A stretch of DNA of 64,000 nt from Gemmatimonadaceae bacterium (lineage in GTDB: Bacteria; Gemmatimonadota; Gemmatimonadetes; Gemmatimonadales; Gemmatimonadaceae), in NCBI GenBank assembly GCA_030647905.1, contig JAUSJA010000029.1, positions 1 to 64,000 on the forward strand. The letters are read 5' to 3'. The position numbers and the translations under genes were made by a program. Below are positions 7,990-14,520 of the stretch, in pieces (position 1 is the stretch's first letter; the number at the start of each line of letters is the position of its first letter). Under the pieces are notes generated by a model. It was not told the origin of the DNA, did no database searches, and saw only the letters and a program-made list of their open reading frames with translations.

Positions 7990-8232
7990 GGGCGACACAA
8001 TGCCTTTCCTCCTTGCCGACTGAGGTTTTCATCGAGAAGATAGGCAAATGCTCAAGGACTGGGTCTTTGCCGTTATTGACCGATGATGGTCGCGTTGGAT
8101 CGAATGTGACGGCGAGTTCCGGTTGGTAACGCAGGGAGTCGGACGACGCTAATCGAAAGAGGCCGTTTGGAGCGTGCGAGCTGAGGTTGGCCGATAAAGC
8201 CCTGCTGGTCATCACATACAACGGACACCACT

Positions 8233-9174
8233 TTGGCCCCCAACATAGAGCGCATCACCGGCGTACTCTCCCCCGTCGTCACCCCATTCAAGGCCGATCT
8301 CTCCCCGGACCCGGAGCGATTCGTGAGGCAGTGCCGCTGGCTGCTCTCCCATAATGTTGGACTGGCGGTATTCGGGACTAATTCCGAAGCGAATTCGCTG
8401 GCCGTCGACGAGAAGATCGAGCTCCTTGACCAGCTGGTGAGCGATGGCGTGAACCCGGCTCGGATGATGCCGGGCACCGGCTGCTGCGCGCTGACAGATT
8501 CGGTGCGGCTCACGGCACATGCGGTGAAGCTCGGCTGCGGAGGCGTGCTGATGCTGCCGCCCTTCTATTACAAGGGTGTGAGCGACGAAGGGCTCTTCAG
8601 GAACTTCGCCGAGGTTATCGAGCGCGTGGGGGACAGCCGGTTGCGGATCTATCTCTACAATATCCCGCCGGTCTCACAAGTGGCGATAACAGTTCCTTTG
8701 ATAGAGCGGCTGCTCAGAGCGTATCCCGGCATCGTGGCGGGCGCCAAGGATTCCTCGGGCGACTGGAGTAACACGAAGGCGTATATCGACAACTTCGCGC
8801 AGCAGGGCTTCGACGTCTTTCCGGGAAGCGAGACGTTCCTGCTCCAGGGCATGCGCTACGGCGGCGCGGGGTGCATCAGCGCTACGGCCAATGTGAATCC
8901 GGGGGCTATCGCGCGGCTCTTTGCCACGTGGAAGGCGGCGGATGCAGACGCGCAGCAGCAGCGGCTCAACGAGGTTCGCGGCATCTTCGCAAGGTATCCG
9001 ATGATACCCGCGCTCAAGGCCGCGATCGCGCATTACAGCGGAGATGCGTCGTGGACGACTGTGCGGCCGCCACTCGTGGAACTGACGAGCGAGCAGAAGA
9101 CTTCACTTGTCAGCGAACTCGATGGTGTTGGCTTCACGATGCCGGGACTCGAGCGATCAACCGCGGCCGCGTAA
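8233..9174 (+). CDS. DapA/NAL-family aldolase (dihydrodipicolinate synthase family)
   Basis: A 313-residue class-I aldolase of the dihydrodipicolinate synthase/N-acetylneuraminate lyase family. The Schiff-base Lys lies in VAGAKDSSGD and the assisting Tyr in IYLYNIPP. The usual GSTGE substrate loop is replaced by GTNSE, so it is not a canonical DapA. A pyruvate-dependent sugar-acid or hydroxy-acid aldolase is more likely. The true dapA is in the lysine operon at 52.8 kb. The reading frame starts with TTG at 8233. It is the only plus-strand gene between attC sites, in reverse orientation to all cassettes. Confidence 0.8.
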   Translation: MAPNIERITGVLSPVVTPFKADLSPDPERFVRQCRWLLSHNVGLAVFGTNSEANSLAVDEKIELLDQLVSDGVNPARMMPGTGCCALTDSVRLTAHAVKLGCGGVLMLPPFYYKGVSDEGLFRNFAEVIERVGDSRLRIYLYNIPPVSQVAITVPLIERLLRAYPGIVAGAKDSSGDWSNTKAYIDNFAQQGFDVFPGSETFLLQGMRYGGAGCISATANVNPGAIARLFATWKAADADAQQQRLNEVRGIFARYPMIPALKAAIAHYSGDASWTTVRPPLVELTSEQKTSLVSELDGVGFTMPGLERSTAAA

Positions 9175-9211
9175 GAGACTCAGACATCAGTCGCGGGAAG
9201 CTGGCGGCAAG

Positions 9212-9236
9212 GTTGCGGGGCGCTTGACTCCGCAAC
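9212..9236. terminator. Stem-loop after DapA-family gene
   Basis: GTTGCGG and CCGCAAC make a perfect 7-bp stem with an 11-nt loop, 38 bp after the stop codon. No T-run follows, so it is at best a weak intrinsic terminator or an mRNA-stabilising hairpin. Apart from this hairpin and the long inverted repeat at 9404-9468, the gap 9175-9485 holds nothing I recognise. Confidence 0.35.
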
Positions 9237-9403
9237 GGTAGCCTCAGGCTGCGCAGTGATTTGCATGCATGAGTCAGTACCTCGGCGTATGTCGGTGCAT
9301 CAAAGTCACTGTCCACCCCAGCCGCAATCGCCAAGACGAGGCGCACGAAGGTCAAGAACCTCGCGAACAACGACGACCGTGGTAGGGTGTCGGACTCCTC
9401 CCT

Positions 9404-9468
9404 GAGCTGCAACGCGCGGCGCGTGATCTTCGGCCTAAACTACCTGATGGGCCGCGCGTTGCCAGCTC
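9404..9468. repeat. Long imperfect inverted repeat downstream of selW-like gene
   Basis: A 17-bp arm (9404-9420, GAGCTGCAACGCGCGGC) is mirrored by an 18-bp arm (9451-9468) with one extra base, leaving a 30-nt loop. A long hairpin with a single bulged base resembles the folded form of attC, and GCCTAAAC in the loop is R-box-like, but the canonical boxes are missing at the ends. It could be a degenerate cassette boundary or the terminator region of the minus-strand selenoprotein-like gene. Confidence 0.4.
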
Positions 9469-9485
9469 CATGCGCCGGTCAGGCG

Positions 9486-9740
9486 TCACGCCGACCCTGG
9501 CGCTTGTGAGCGGGCGCGATCAACGGCTTCTCGCACGACCCGGATGGACGGGAGGATGCCAAGTAACGCGATCGCACCCGCTGACAGCACTTCATGTCCT
9601 TCCACCAGCACAGTGAATTCCCCGTAGTGCCCTGACGCGAGCTCAACGGTAAGGGATGGATCCTCGCGAAGCGCAGCTGCCACACGGGCAGCTTGGATCG
9701 CGGACAGTCAGTAGGTGCAGCGGCGAATGGTAACCTGCAT
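9486..9740 (-). CDS. SelW-like (Rdx family) selenoprotein with in-frame TGA (Sec)
   Basis: Read through a TGA at 9710-9708, this frame gives an 84-residue protein starting MQVTIRRCTYU, where U is the TGA at codon 11. C-T-Y-U is the CxxU redox motif of the SelT/SelW/SelH (Rdx) family. The rest matches that fold: an amphipathic helix (IQAARVAAALRED), then LTVELASGHYGEFTVLVEG and a C-terminal GILPSIRVVREAV. The ATG at 9740 has an ideal AGGAGG ribosome site 6 nt upstream. A conventional caller would begin at the GTG after the TGA and lose the active site. A SECIS-like hairpin follows the TGA. A thiol or peroxide redox role is known for the family. Sec insertion is inferred. Confidence 0.75.
9675..9693 (-). 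promoter_or_regulatory. Bacterial SECIS-like hairpin
   Basis: The hairpin starts 14 nt after the TGA. AGCTGCC and GGCAGCT form a perfect 7-bp stem closing a 5-nt loop CGTGT, with a G at loop position two. The TGA-to-loop distance of 21 nt and a G in the first two loop positions fit the known constraints for bacterial SECIS elements. A second, outer 5-bp stem (CGCGA with TCGCG) can also form. This supports selenocysteine rather than termination. Confidence 0.65.
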
Positions 9741-9920
9741 GCGTGCCCTCCTGTCGCTCAAGGTCGTGTGACGCATAACGCTTTAAGCTAAGAAACTATG
9801 TAGGCCTGGTGGCGAATCAGCGCACGAGCCGCCACCGTAGACACTTCACAGTAGCTCTACGGTCGCATGCTCGGACATTGGGGCCTCGACGCACGACGTC
9901 TGGATAAGATGGAATAGTCC

Positions 9921-10037
9921 GCCTAACGGCCTGCGCTTCAGCTGCGGGGTGTACGGCGGGCGCGGCTACCCTTCGGGCTTGGTGAAGGGCCGCGCCCGCC
10001 GTGCTTACGCCCCGTCAGTTGCAAGCGCGGGTTATGC
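9921..10037 (-). other. attC recombination site (117 bp) with strong central stem
   Basis: GCCTAAC at 9921-9927 pairs with the opposite box GCATAAC (minus strand, 10037-10031). Between them lie arms CAGCTGCGGGG and CCCCGTCAGTTG and a 14-bp perfect stem (ACGGCGGGCGCGGC with its complement) with a further inner CCCTT/AAGGG pair. The whole folds as one long hairpin, as attC single strands do. The C-terminal third of the adjacent brnA paralogue is read through it. Confidence 0.8.
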
Positions 10038-10321
10038 TGCCCAGCTGCCGCCTGCTCTTGGCGCACTTGCTCCGCCAGGTAGACCTTGAGCAACGATTGG
10101 TACGGAACATCGCGCTCGTTGGCCAACGTTTTGAGGTCGGCCAGCAACGGGGCCGGAAGCCGAAGGGAGATCGTTTCGGTCGAGGGGCGAAGGTTGGGAA
10201 ACACGGCGCGCTTCGCCTTGGACCAGTCGACGTAGTCCACGGTATCGTGCGTTGCCCAGAACTGGCGCTCCTCTGCCTCGGTCTGGAACTGCGGAATGGA
10301 CTTAAGGCGCTTCTTGGGCAT
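9938..10321 (-). CDS. brnA: BrnA-type antitoxin, orphan, C-terminus extended through attC
   Basis: A 127-residue paralogue of the BrnA at 7220, sharing FWATxDxxxYVDWS, the ribbon-helix-helix ISLRLPAPLLADLKTLANE and the identical VPYQSLLK. It is longer because the reading frame misses a stop at the cassette end and continues about 30 residues through the attC site. A GGAG site lies 7 nt before the ATG. Its toxin gene survives only as a C-terminal stump (10302-10398), so it is an orphan antitoxin that might counter other BrnT proteins. Confidence 0.82.
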   Translation of the reverse strand: MPKKRLKSIPQFQTEAEERQFWATHDTVDYVDWSKAKRAVFPNLRPSTETISLRLPAPLLADLKTLANERDVPYQSLLKVYLAEQVRQEQAAAGQHNPRLQLTGRKHGGRGPSPSPKGSRARRTPRS

Positions 10322-10398
10322 TCTCTTGCTCCGCGTAAAGCCGGCGTTCTCGTCGGCTCATCTCTCGAGCCATGATGGGCCGGACCAACGTCGCGGGG
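10302..10398 (-). pseudogene. brnT stump (C-terminal fragment)
   Basis: Frame translation gives TLVRPIMAREMSRRERRLY and ends with TAA at 10304-10302, overlapping the brnA start by about 20 nt. The motif (AREM-x-RRERRxY) is the conserved BrnT C-terminus seen intact in the 7482-7820 toxin. Everything upstream of the last third is missing, and the stump begins within a few bases of the higA stop codon, so a deletion or recombination has fused two cassettes. Confidence 0.7.
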
Positions 10399-10405
10399 AC
10401 ATGGC

Positions 10406-10702
10406 CTACGCGGCCGCGAGCTTCCGAACTCGCAACCGCTTCCGCGATTGCTCCGCATGCCAGAGATCGTATTGCATCTGTTGATGCAACCAGCTCTCGG
10501 CCGTCGTGTTGAACGCGATCGATAGGCGAACTGCCATTTCGGGGCTGATGCCAGCCCGTCCGTTCAGGATGGCGGACAACGTGTTCCGGCTCACGTCCAA
10601 AGACGCGGCAGCGTCGGTGACGCTGAGATTCAAGGGCACGAGGCAGAGCTCACGAAGGATCTCTCCCGGGTGCGGCGGGTTGTGCATGCGAACAGTCTTC
10701 AT
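10406..10702 (-). CDS. higA: HigA-type antitoxin (XRE family)
   Basis: A 98-residue HigA/VapI antitoxin. The start lies in [16 protein letters not shown], the family's N-terminal signature, followed by the helix-turn-helix [27 protein letters not shown] and the C-terminal [21 protein letters not shown]. The ATG shares one base with the higB stop (TGATG), so the genes are coupled. It neutralises HigB and represses the operon. An open frame extends upstream to 11086, but that part is antisense-like filler out of frame with higB. Confidence 0.9.
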   Translation of the reverse strand: MKTVRMHNPPHPGEILRELCLVPLNLSVTDAAASLDVSRNTLSAILNGRAGISPEMAVRLSIAFNTTAESWLHQQMQYDLWHAEQSRKRLRVRKLAAA

Positions 10703-10983
10703 CAGTGATAGTCCTCGTAGTTCACGTTCGAGACATCCGGCCCGACCAATCGAAAGGTCACGCGCCAGTTGCCACTGACCTGCACGGCCCAGGTGCCTTG
10801 GCGGTCTCCCTTGAGGGGGTGAAGATTGAGACCCGGAAGTCCCATGTCCCGAGGCTCCGTCGCCACGCCGAGCCGACCGAGAATCAGCCGGAGGCGTTTG
10901 GCGTGTTTGCTCTGGATCCCCGCGGTGGTTCCTCGAGTGAAGAAACGCTCCAGGCCTTTGTGCCTGAACCCGACAATCGCCAT
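10702..10983 (-). CDS. higB: HigB-type toxin (RelE superfamily)
   Basis: A 93-residue HigB toxin, a ribosome-dependent mRNA interferase. The family motifs are complete: [40 protein letters not shown] and the terminal VNYEDYH. It precedes the antitoxin, the usual higBA order. The ATG is only 5 nt after the predicted -10 element, so the mRNA is nearly leaderless. No attC is detectable beyond it up to the carboxylase genes. It is the last gene of the cassette cluster on this side. Confidence 0.92.
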   Translation of the reverse strand: MAIVGFRHKGLERFFTRGTTAGIQSKHAKRLRLILGRLGVATEPRDMGLPGLNLHPLKGDRQGTWAVQVSGNWRVTFRLVGPDVSNVNYEDYH

Positions 10984-10988
10984 TCAGC

Positions 10989-11017
10989 AGTGTAACGTGT
11001 AACGTGGCAGATGGCAA
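10989..11017 (-). promoter_or_regulatory. Probable higBA promoter with GTGTAAC repeats
   Basis: TTGCCA (11017-11012) and TACACT (10994-10989) are spaced by 17 nt on the minus strand. A direct repeat GTGTAAC-GTGTAAC overlaps the -10 region, a plausible HigA operator. The remaining interval up to 11222 contains no gene that I can support. Confidence 0.5.
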
Positions 11018-11222
11018 CTGAGGGTGGTCTGGCCCAAACCAAGTTCTCACACCGATGGTCGTTGGTTGGCATAACTCTCTATTCACCTGCGCAGGATACT
11101 ACCCCTGATTCTGCCAACGCAGCAAGACTCGTCGCAATATCTGTTATTCACCGCCCACCCGGTCCGCCGGACTCCGGACGCCCAACCCCCCGCGGTTCAG
11201 TGGGATGCCGCGTGCCGTGGTT

Positions 11223-11726
11223 CTAGCCGTCGAACTCCACCAAGACTGTCCCCTTTTCGACCGCCTTCCCGGGAGCGACGTGGACGGCCTTGACGATTCC
11301 CGACGCGGACGATCGAAGCTCATTTTCCATTTTCATCGCCTCCATGACCACGAGGCCCTGACCTGCCTGAACGAGGTCCCCTACCTCGACGCTCACGCGG
11401 ACGATCAGACCCGGCATGGGAGCCACAACGGGAGCGGGACCGGCAGGACCCGCGGAAGCGGCGGTGATGTCGCGAATGGCCCGCGTCCTCTCGTCAACGG
11501 CCTCCCCCCCGAATCGGTATCCGTCCACCCACAGCGTATACGATCCGCGAGCCGTGCCCCTTCGCTCGATGACCCGGTGGACTTCGTCCCCGATGGTCAC
11601 CAGGCGCACCGGTGTTCCGGCAACATCCTCGACATGGGCGGCGATGGTCTCGCCGCCGAGCGTCACATCCCCGCCGTCAATCACTACCTCGGTCCGCGTC
11701 CCGTTCAGATCGACGATGTATCTCAT
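11223..11726 (-). CDS. Biotin carboxyl carrier protein of acyl-CoA carboxylase
   Basis: A 167-residue carrier with a C-terminal biotinyl domain. The biotin-accepting Lys132 lies in the canonical EAMKMEN, and an Ala/Pro-rich linker (SAGPAGPAPVVAPMPG) precedes the domain. The N-terminal half resembles the BT-type domain of propionyl/3-methylcrotonyl-CoA carboxylase alpha chains. It shuttles CO2 between the biotin carboxylase at 12967-14493 and the carboxyltransferase at 14521-16071. Its ATG overlaps the stop of the methyltransferase gene (ATGA). It is the last gene of a four-gene operon. Confidence 0.92.
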   Translation of the reverse strand: MRYIVDLNGTRTEVVIDGGDVTLGGETIAAHVEDVAGTPVRLVTIGDEVHRVIERRGTARGSYTLWVDGYRFGGEAVDERTRAIRDITAASAGPAGPAPVVAPMPGLIVRVSVEVGDLVQAGQGLVVMEAMKMENELRSSASGIVKAVHVAPGKAVEKGTVLVEFDG

Positions 11727-12967
11727 GTCGCCTCGGGCACCAGCTCGCAGACCGTCTCGACGTGAGCCGTCTGCGGGAACATGTCGAAAGGCGCGACCGA
11801 AGCGACCCGGTAGCCGGGCATCCGTGCCACGTCTCGCGCCAGGGTGGCGGCGTTGCAGCTCACGTAGACGACTACGCGCGGCTTGACCAGGGCCGACTCG
11901 AGCAACTCGGTCACACGCCCGTCGGCACCCGCGCGCGGCGGATTCAGGATCACCGCGTCAGCCGGCAGCGCGGCGGGTAGCGCTTCCTCGACCCGCGCCC
12001 GCAGTGACACGGACCCTTCCGGAAGACGCAGCGCACACCACCTCGCGGCATCGCTGTCGAGCTCGATCGCGGTCACCTTCGCCCCTCGCTTCGCGAAAGC
12101 GATAGCCGTGTCGCCGGCTCCGGAGTAGGCATCAACCACCGTCTTAGGTGCATGCGCCCAAGTGATTGTCATAACGTGACTTCGAAGCTCGGAAGCAACC
12201 TTTTGGTTTACCTGCGCAAATGAGGCTACCGGGGGTTGCAGCGACCGCGGCGGACGCCGGTCACCGATAATCCGGCGGGCACCTTCGTCATTCTCCCACC
12301 ACACCGCGGCAAGAGATTTCACCGCTCCGAAAAACGCTTCCGCGTTTCCCCATCGAATGCCCCCGGTCACGATGAACGCGGGCCCGTCGCCAGTCATTCG
12401 CACGCTTCCACGAAGGCTCTCCACGGGCGGGAAGAACTGCGAGGCGGCGAGAATCTCCCTCCAGGTCGTGACCACACCCCGGTTGGTGATCGGGCAATCG
12501 CGGAGAGCGAACACCTTCGCCGGATCGTCGTAGGCATGCAGCCCTGCTATCCATTCACCGCTCGGCTGTCTCTGCATCGTCAGAGTCAGCCTCGACCGGT
12601 AGCGCCATTCATCCGGGCTCGATCGGACCTCCTGGACTTCGACCTTTCGCCTGCCGATCCGCTCCATCGCGTCGCGGATGATCCGCTGCTTTGCGCGAAG
12701 CTGGGACTGATACGACATGTGCTGGATCTGGCAGCCCCCGCAGCGGTCGCGCGTGTAGTGCGGGCACTCCGGCTCGATTCTCTCCTCCGACGGACGCGCG
12801 ATGGTCCGGAGCGTCCCGCGCGCAAACGAGCCCTTGCCGCTGATACGCGCGGTGACCAACTCGCCGGGCGCGGTGCGCGGAACGAACACCACCAGGCCAT
12901 TGCTCCGCCCCACACCGTCGCCGCCGGCGGCGATCGAATCGATCTCCAGAGAAATCATCTGAGCCAT
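11723..12967 (-). CDS. RNA m5U methyltransferase, RlmD/TrmA family
   Basis: A 414-residue SAM-dependent uracil-C5 methyltransferase. An N-terminal TRAM domain (to about residue 60) is followed by iron-sulfur Cys residues in ECPHYTRDRCGGCQ and a further Cys in ALRDCPI. The Rossmann motif DAYSGAGDT, the NPPRAG motif and the catalytic Cys in YVSCNAATLARD follow. It should modify 23S rRNA (RlmD/RumA-like). The start shares one base with the upstream biotin-carboxylase stop (TGATG). A reading frame extending farther upstream is only a shadow of that gene. An rRNA-modifying enzyme between carboxylase subunits is unexpected. Confidence 0.9.
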   Translation of the reverse strand: MAQMISLEIDSIAAGGDGVGRSNGLVVFVPRTAPGELVTARISGKGSFARGTLRTIARPSEERIEPECPHYTRDRCGGCQIQHMSYQSQLRAKQRIIRDAMERIGRRKVEVQEVRSSPDEWRYRSRLTLTMQRQPSGEWIAGLHAYDDPAKVFALRDCPITNRGVVTTWREILAASQFFPPVESLRGSVRMTGDGPAFIVTGGIRWGNAEAFFGAVKSLAAVWWENDEGARRIIGDRRPPRSLQPPVASFAQVNQKVASELRSHVMTITWAHAPKTVVDAYSGAGDTAIAFAKRGAKVTAIELDSDAARWCALRLPEGSVSLRARVEEALPAALPADAVILNPPRAGADGRVTELLESALVKPRVVVYVSCNAATLARDVARMPGYRVASVAPFDMFPQTAHVETVCELVPEAT

Positions 12968-14493
12968 CAGCGAAGCCCTTCGAGGCGCGCCGCGTGCTCC
13001 CACGGCGACACGGAAATACGACCAGGCGATGACTCCGGGGCCGCACCAGTGCCGTTGCGCACCGCTCCCCGGTTGCGATCGCGATCGGCAAAGAGGGCCG
13101 CCGCGATCGCCGCCGCGCGAGCCGCATGCGCTGGGGGGGCGATCGCGGTCAGGCTCGCGAGCCGGCGCTCGAGCCACTGGACCTCGATCTCGCCGCGCCG
13201 GAACTCGTCGTCCTCCATCAGGCGCAGGTGGAAATCGCGCGATGTCTCCACGCCCTCTATCGTCAGCTCGAGCAGCGCCCGGTGCATTCTCTCGATCGCC
13301 AGCGCACGCGTCGGCGCCCACACGATCAACTTCGCCAGCATCGGATCGTAATGAAGCCCTACCTCGCTCCCCATCTCGATGCCGCCGTCCCATCGCACAC
13401 CAGGCCCGCTCGGCAGGTGCAGGTAACTAATGCGCCCGGTGGACGGAAGAAAGCCGTTGGCGGTGTCCTCGCTCGTGATCCGGCATTCGATCGCAGACCC
13501 GCGAGGCACGATGTCCTGCTGTTTGAACGGCAGCCGCTCGCCCGACGCGATGCGGAGCTGCCACTCGACGAGATCGATGCCGGTCACGAGCTCGGTCACA
13601 GGGTGCTCGACCTGCAGCCGCGTGTTCATCTCGAGGAAATAGAAGCGCCCGTCGCCATCCAGGAGAAACTCGCACGTACCCGCATTCACGTATCCCGCAG
13701 CCCGCACCGCGCGCACCGCGGTCTCTCCCATCGCGCGCCGAAGCTCGGGCGACACGGCGACGCTCGGTGCCTCCTCCAGCATCTTCTGATGCCGGCGCTG
13801 CACCGAACACTCCCGCTCGCCGAGCGAGAGGACGTTACCGTGCATGTCGGCAAGCACCTGGATTTCGACATGGCGCGGGCCCTCGATGAACTTCTCGACG
13901 TAAACCGCGTCATCGCCGAAAGCGTTCTTCGCCTCGCGGCGGGCCGCCTCGAGCGAAGACACGAGCTCCGACTCAGCGCGCACGACGCGCATCCCCTTCC
14001 CGCCTCCACCTGCCGCCGCTTTCAATAGAATGGGGTATCCGTACTCCTCGGCGACAGCGCGAGCAGCATCGGCATCCACGAGGGCCTCCGTCGTTCCGGG
14101 CACGACCGGAACTCCATTCTGCACCGCCAGCGTCCGCGCGGCGGTCTTGCTCCCCATCGCCGCGATCGCCTCGGCAGGCGGCCCAACCCAGATGAGCCCC
14201 GCATCCATCACTGCGCGCGCGAACCATTCGCGCTCGGAAAGGAATCCGTAGCCGGGATGAATCGCGTCGGCGCCGAAACGCTTCGCCGTAGCGATTATCG
14301 CGTCGCCGAGGAGATAGCTCTGGCTCGAAGGAGGAGGGCCGATGTTCACCGCCTCATCGGCCTCGCGCACGTGCGGCGAATGCGCGTCGGCATCGCTGTA
14401 GACGGCGACGCTCCGTATCCCCAGCTCGCGGCACGCCCGGATGATGCGGAGCGCAATCTCTCCGCGATTGGCGATCAGCAGCTTACCGATCAT
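12967..14493 (-). CDS. accC: Biotin carboxylase subunit (AccC/PccA-like)
   Basis: A 508-residue ATP-dependent biotin carboxylase. It has the N-terminal KLLIANRGEIALRIIRA, the ATP-grasp loop LKAAAGGGGKGMR, the catalytic EFLLDGDGRFYFLEMNTRLQ and VEHPVTELVTGIDLVE. The length exceeds the usual 450 residues of stand-alone AccC, with a C-terminal extension ending LARLEGLR, which suits an acyl-CoA carboxylase alpha subunit split from its BCCP. It lies 27 bp after the carboxyltransferase gene and is coupled to the methyltransferase gene. Confidence 0.94.
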   Translation of the reverse strand: MIGKLLIANRGEIALRIIRACRELGIRSVAVYSDADAHSPHVREADEAVNIGPPPSSQSYLLGDAIIATAKRFGADAIHPGYGFLSEREWFARAVMDAGLIWVGPPAEAIAAMGSKTAARTLAVQNGVPVVPGTTEALVDADAARAVAEEYGYPILLKAAAGGGGKGMRVVRAESELVSSLEAARREAKNAFGDDAVYVEKFIEGPRHVEIQVLADMHGNVLSLGERECSVQRRHQKMLEEAPSVAVSPELRRAMGETAVRAVRAAGYVNAGTCEFLLDGDGRFYFLEMNTRLQVEHPVTELVTGIDLVEWQLRIASGERLPFKQQDIVPRGSAIECRITSEDTANGFLPSTGRISYLHLPSGPGVRWDGGIEMGSEVGLHYDPMLAKLIVWAPTRALAIERMHRALLELTIEGVETSRDFHLRLMEDDEFRRGEIEVQWLERRLASLTAIAPPAHAARAAAIAAALFADRDRNRGAVRNGTGAAPESSPGRISVSPWEHAARLEGLR

Positions 14494-14520
14494 CGTCTGC
14501 CCGCAACTTCGTGCACACGA

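Noticed and set aside
7946-8221. 91-codon minus-strand frame as a cassette gene
   Set aside because: No ribosome site, composition unlike the neighbours, and it ends within the attC. I saw no protein features.
9770-9790. Additional attC box (GCATAACG) right of the selW-like gene
   Set aside because: Only a single R-box-like octamer, with no partner box or pairing arm within 140 bp.
10703-11086. N-terminal extension of higA upstream of 10702
   Set aside because: It runs out of frame through higB and has no family similarity. The conserved HigA start is at 10702.
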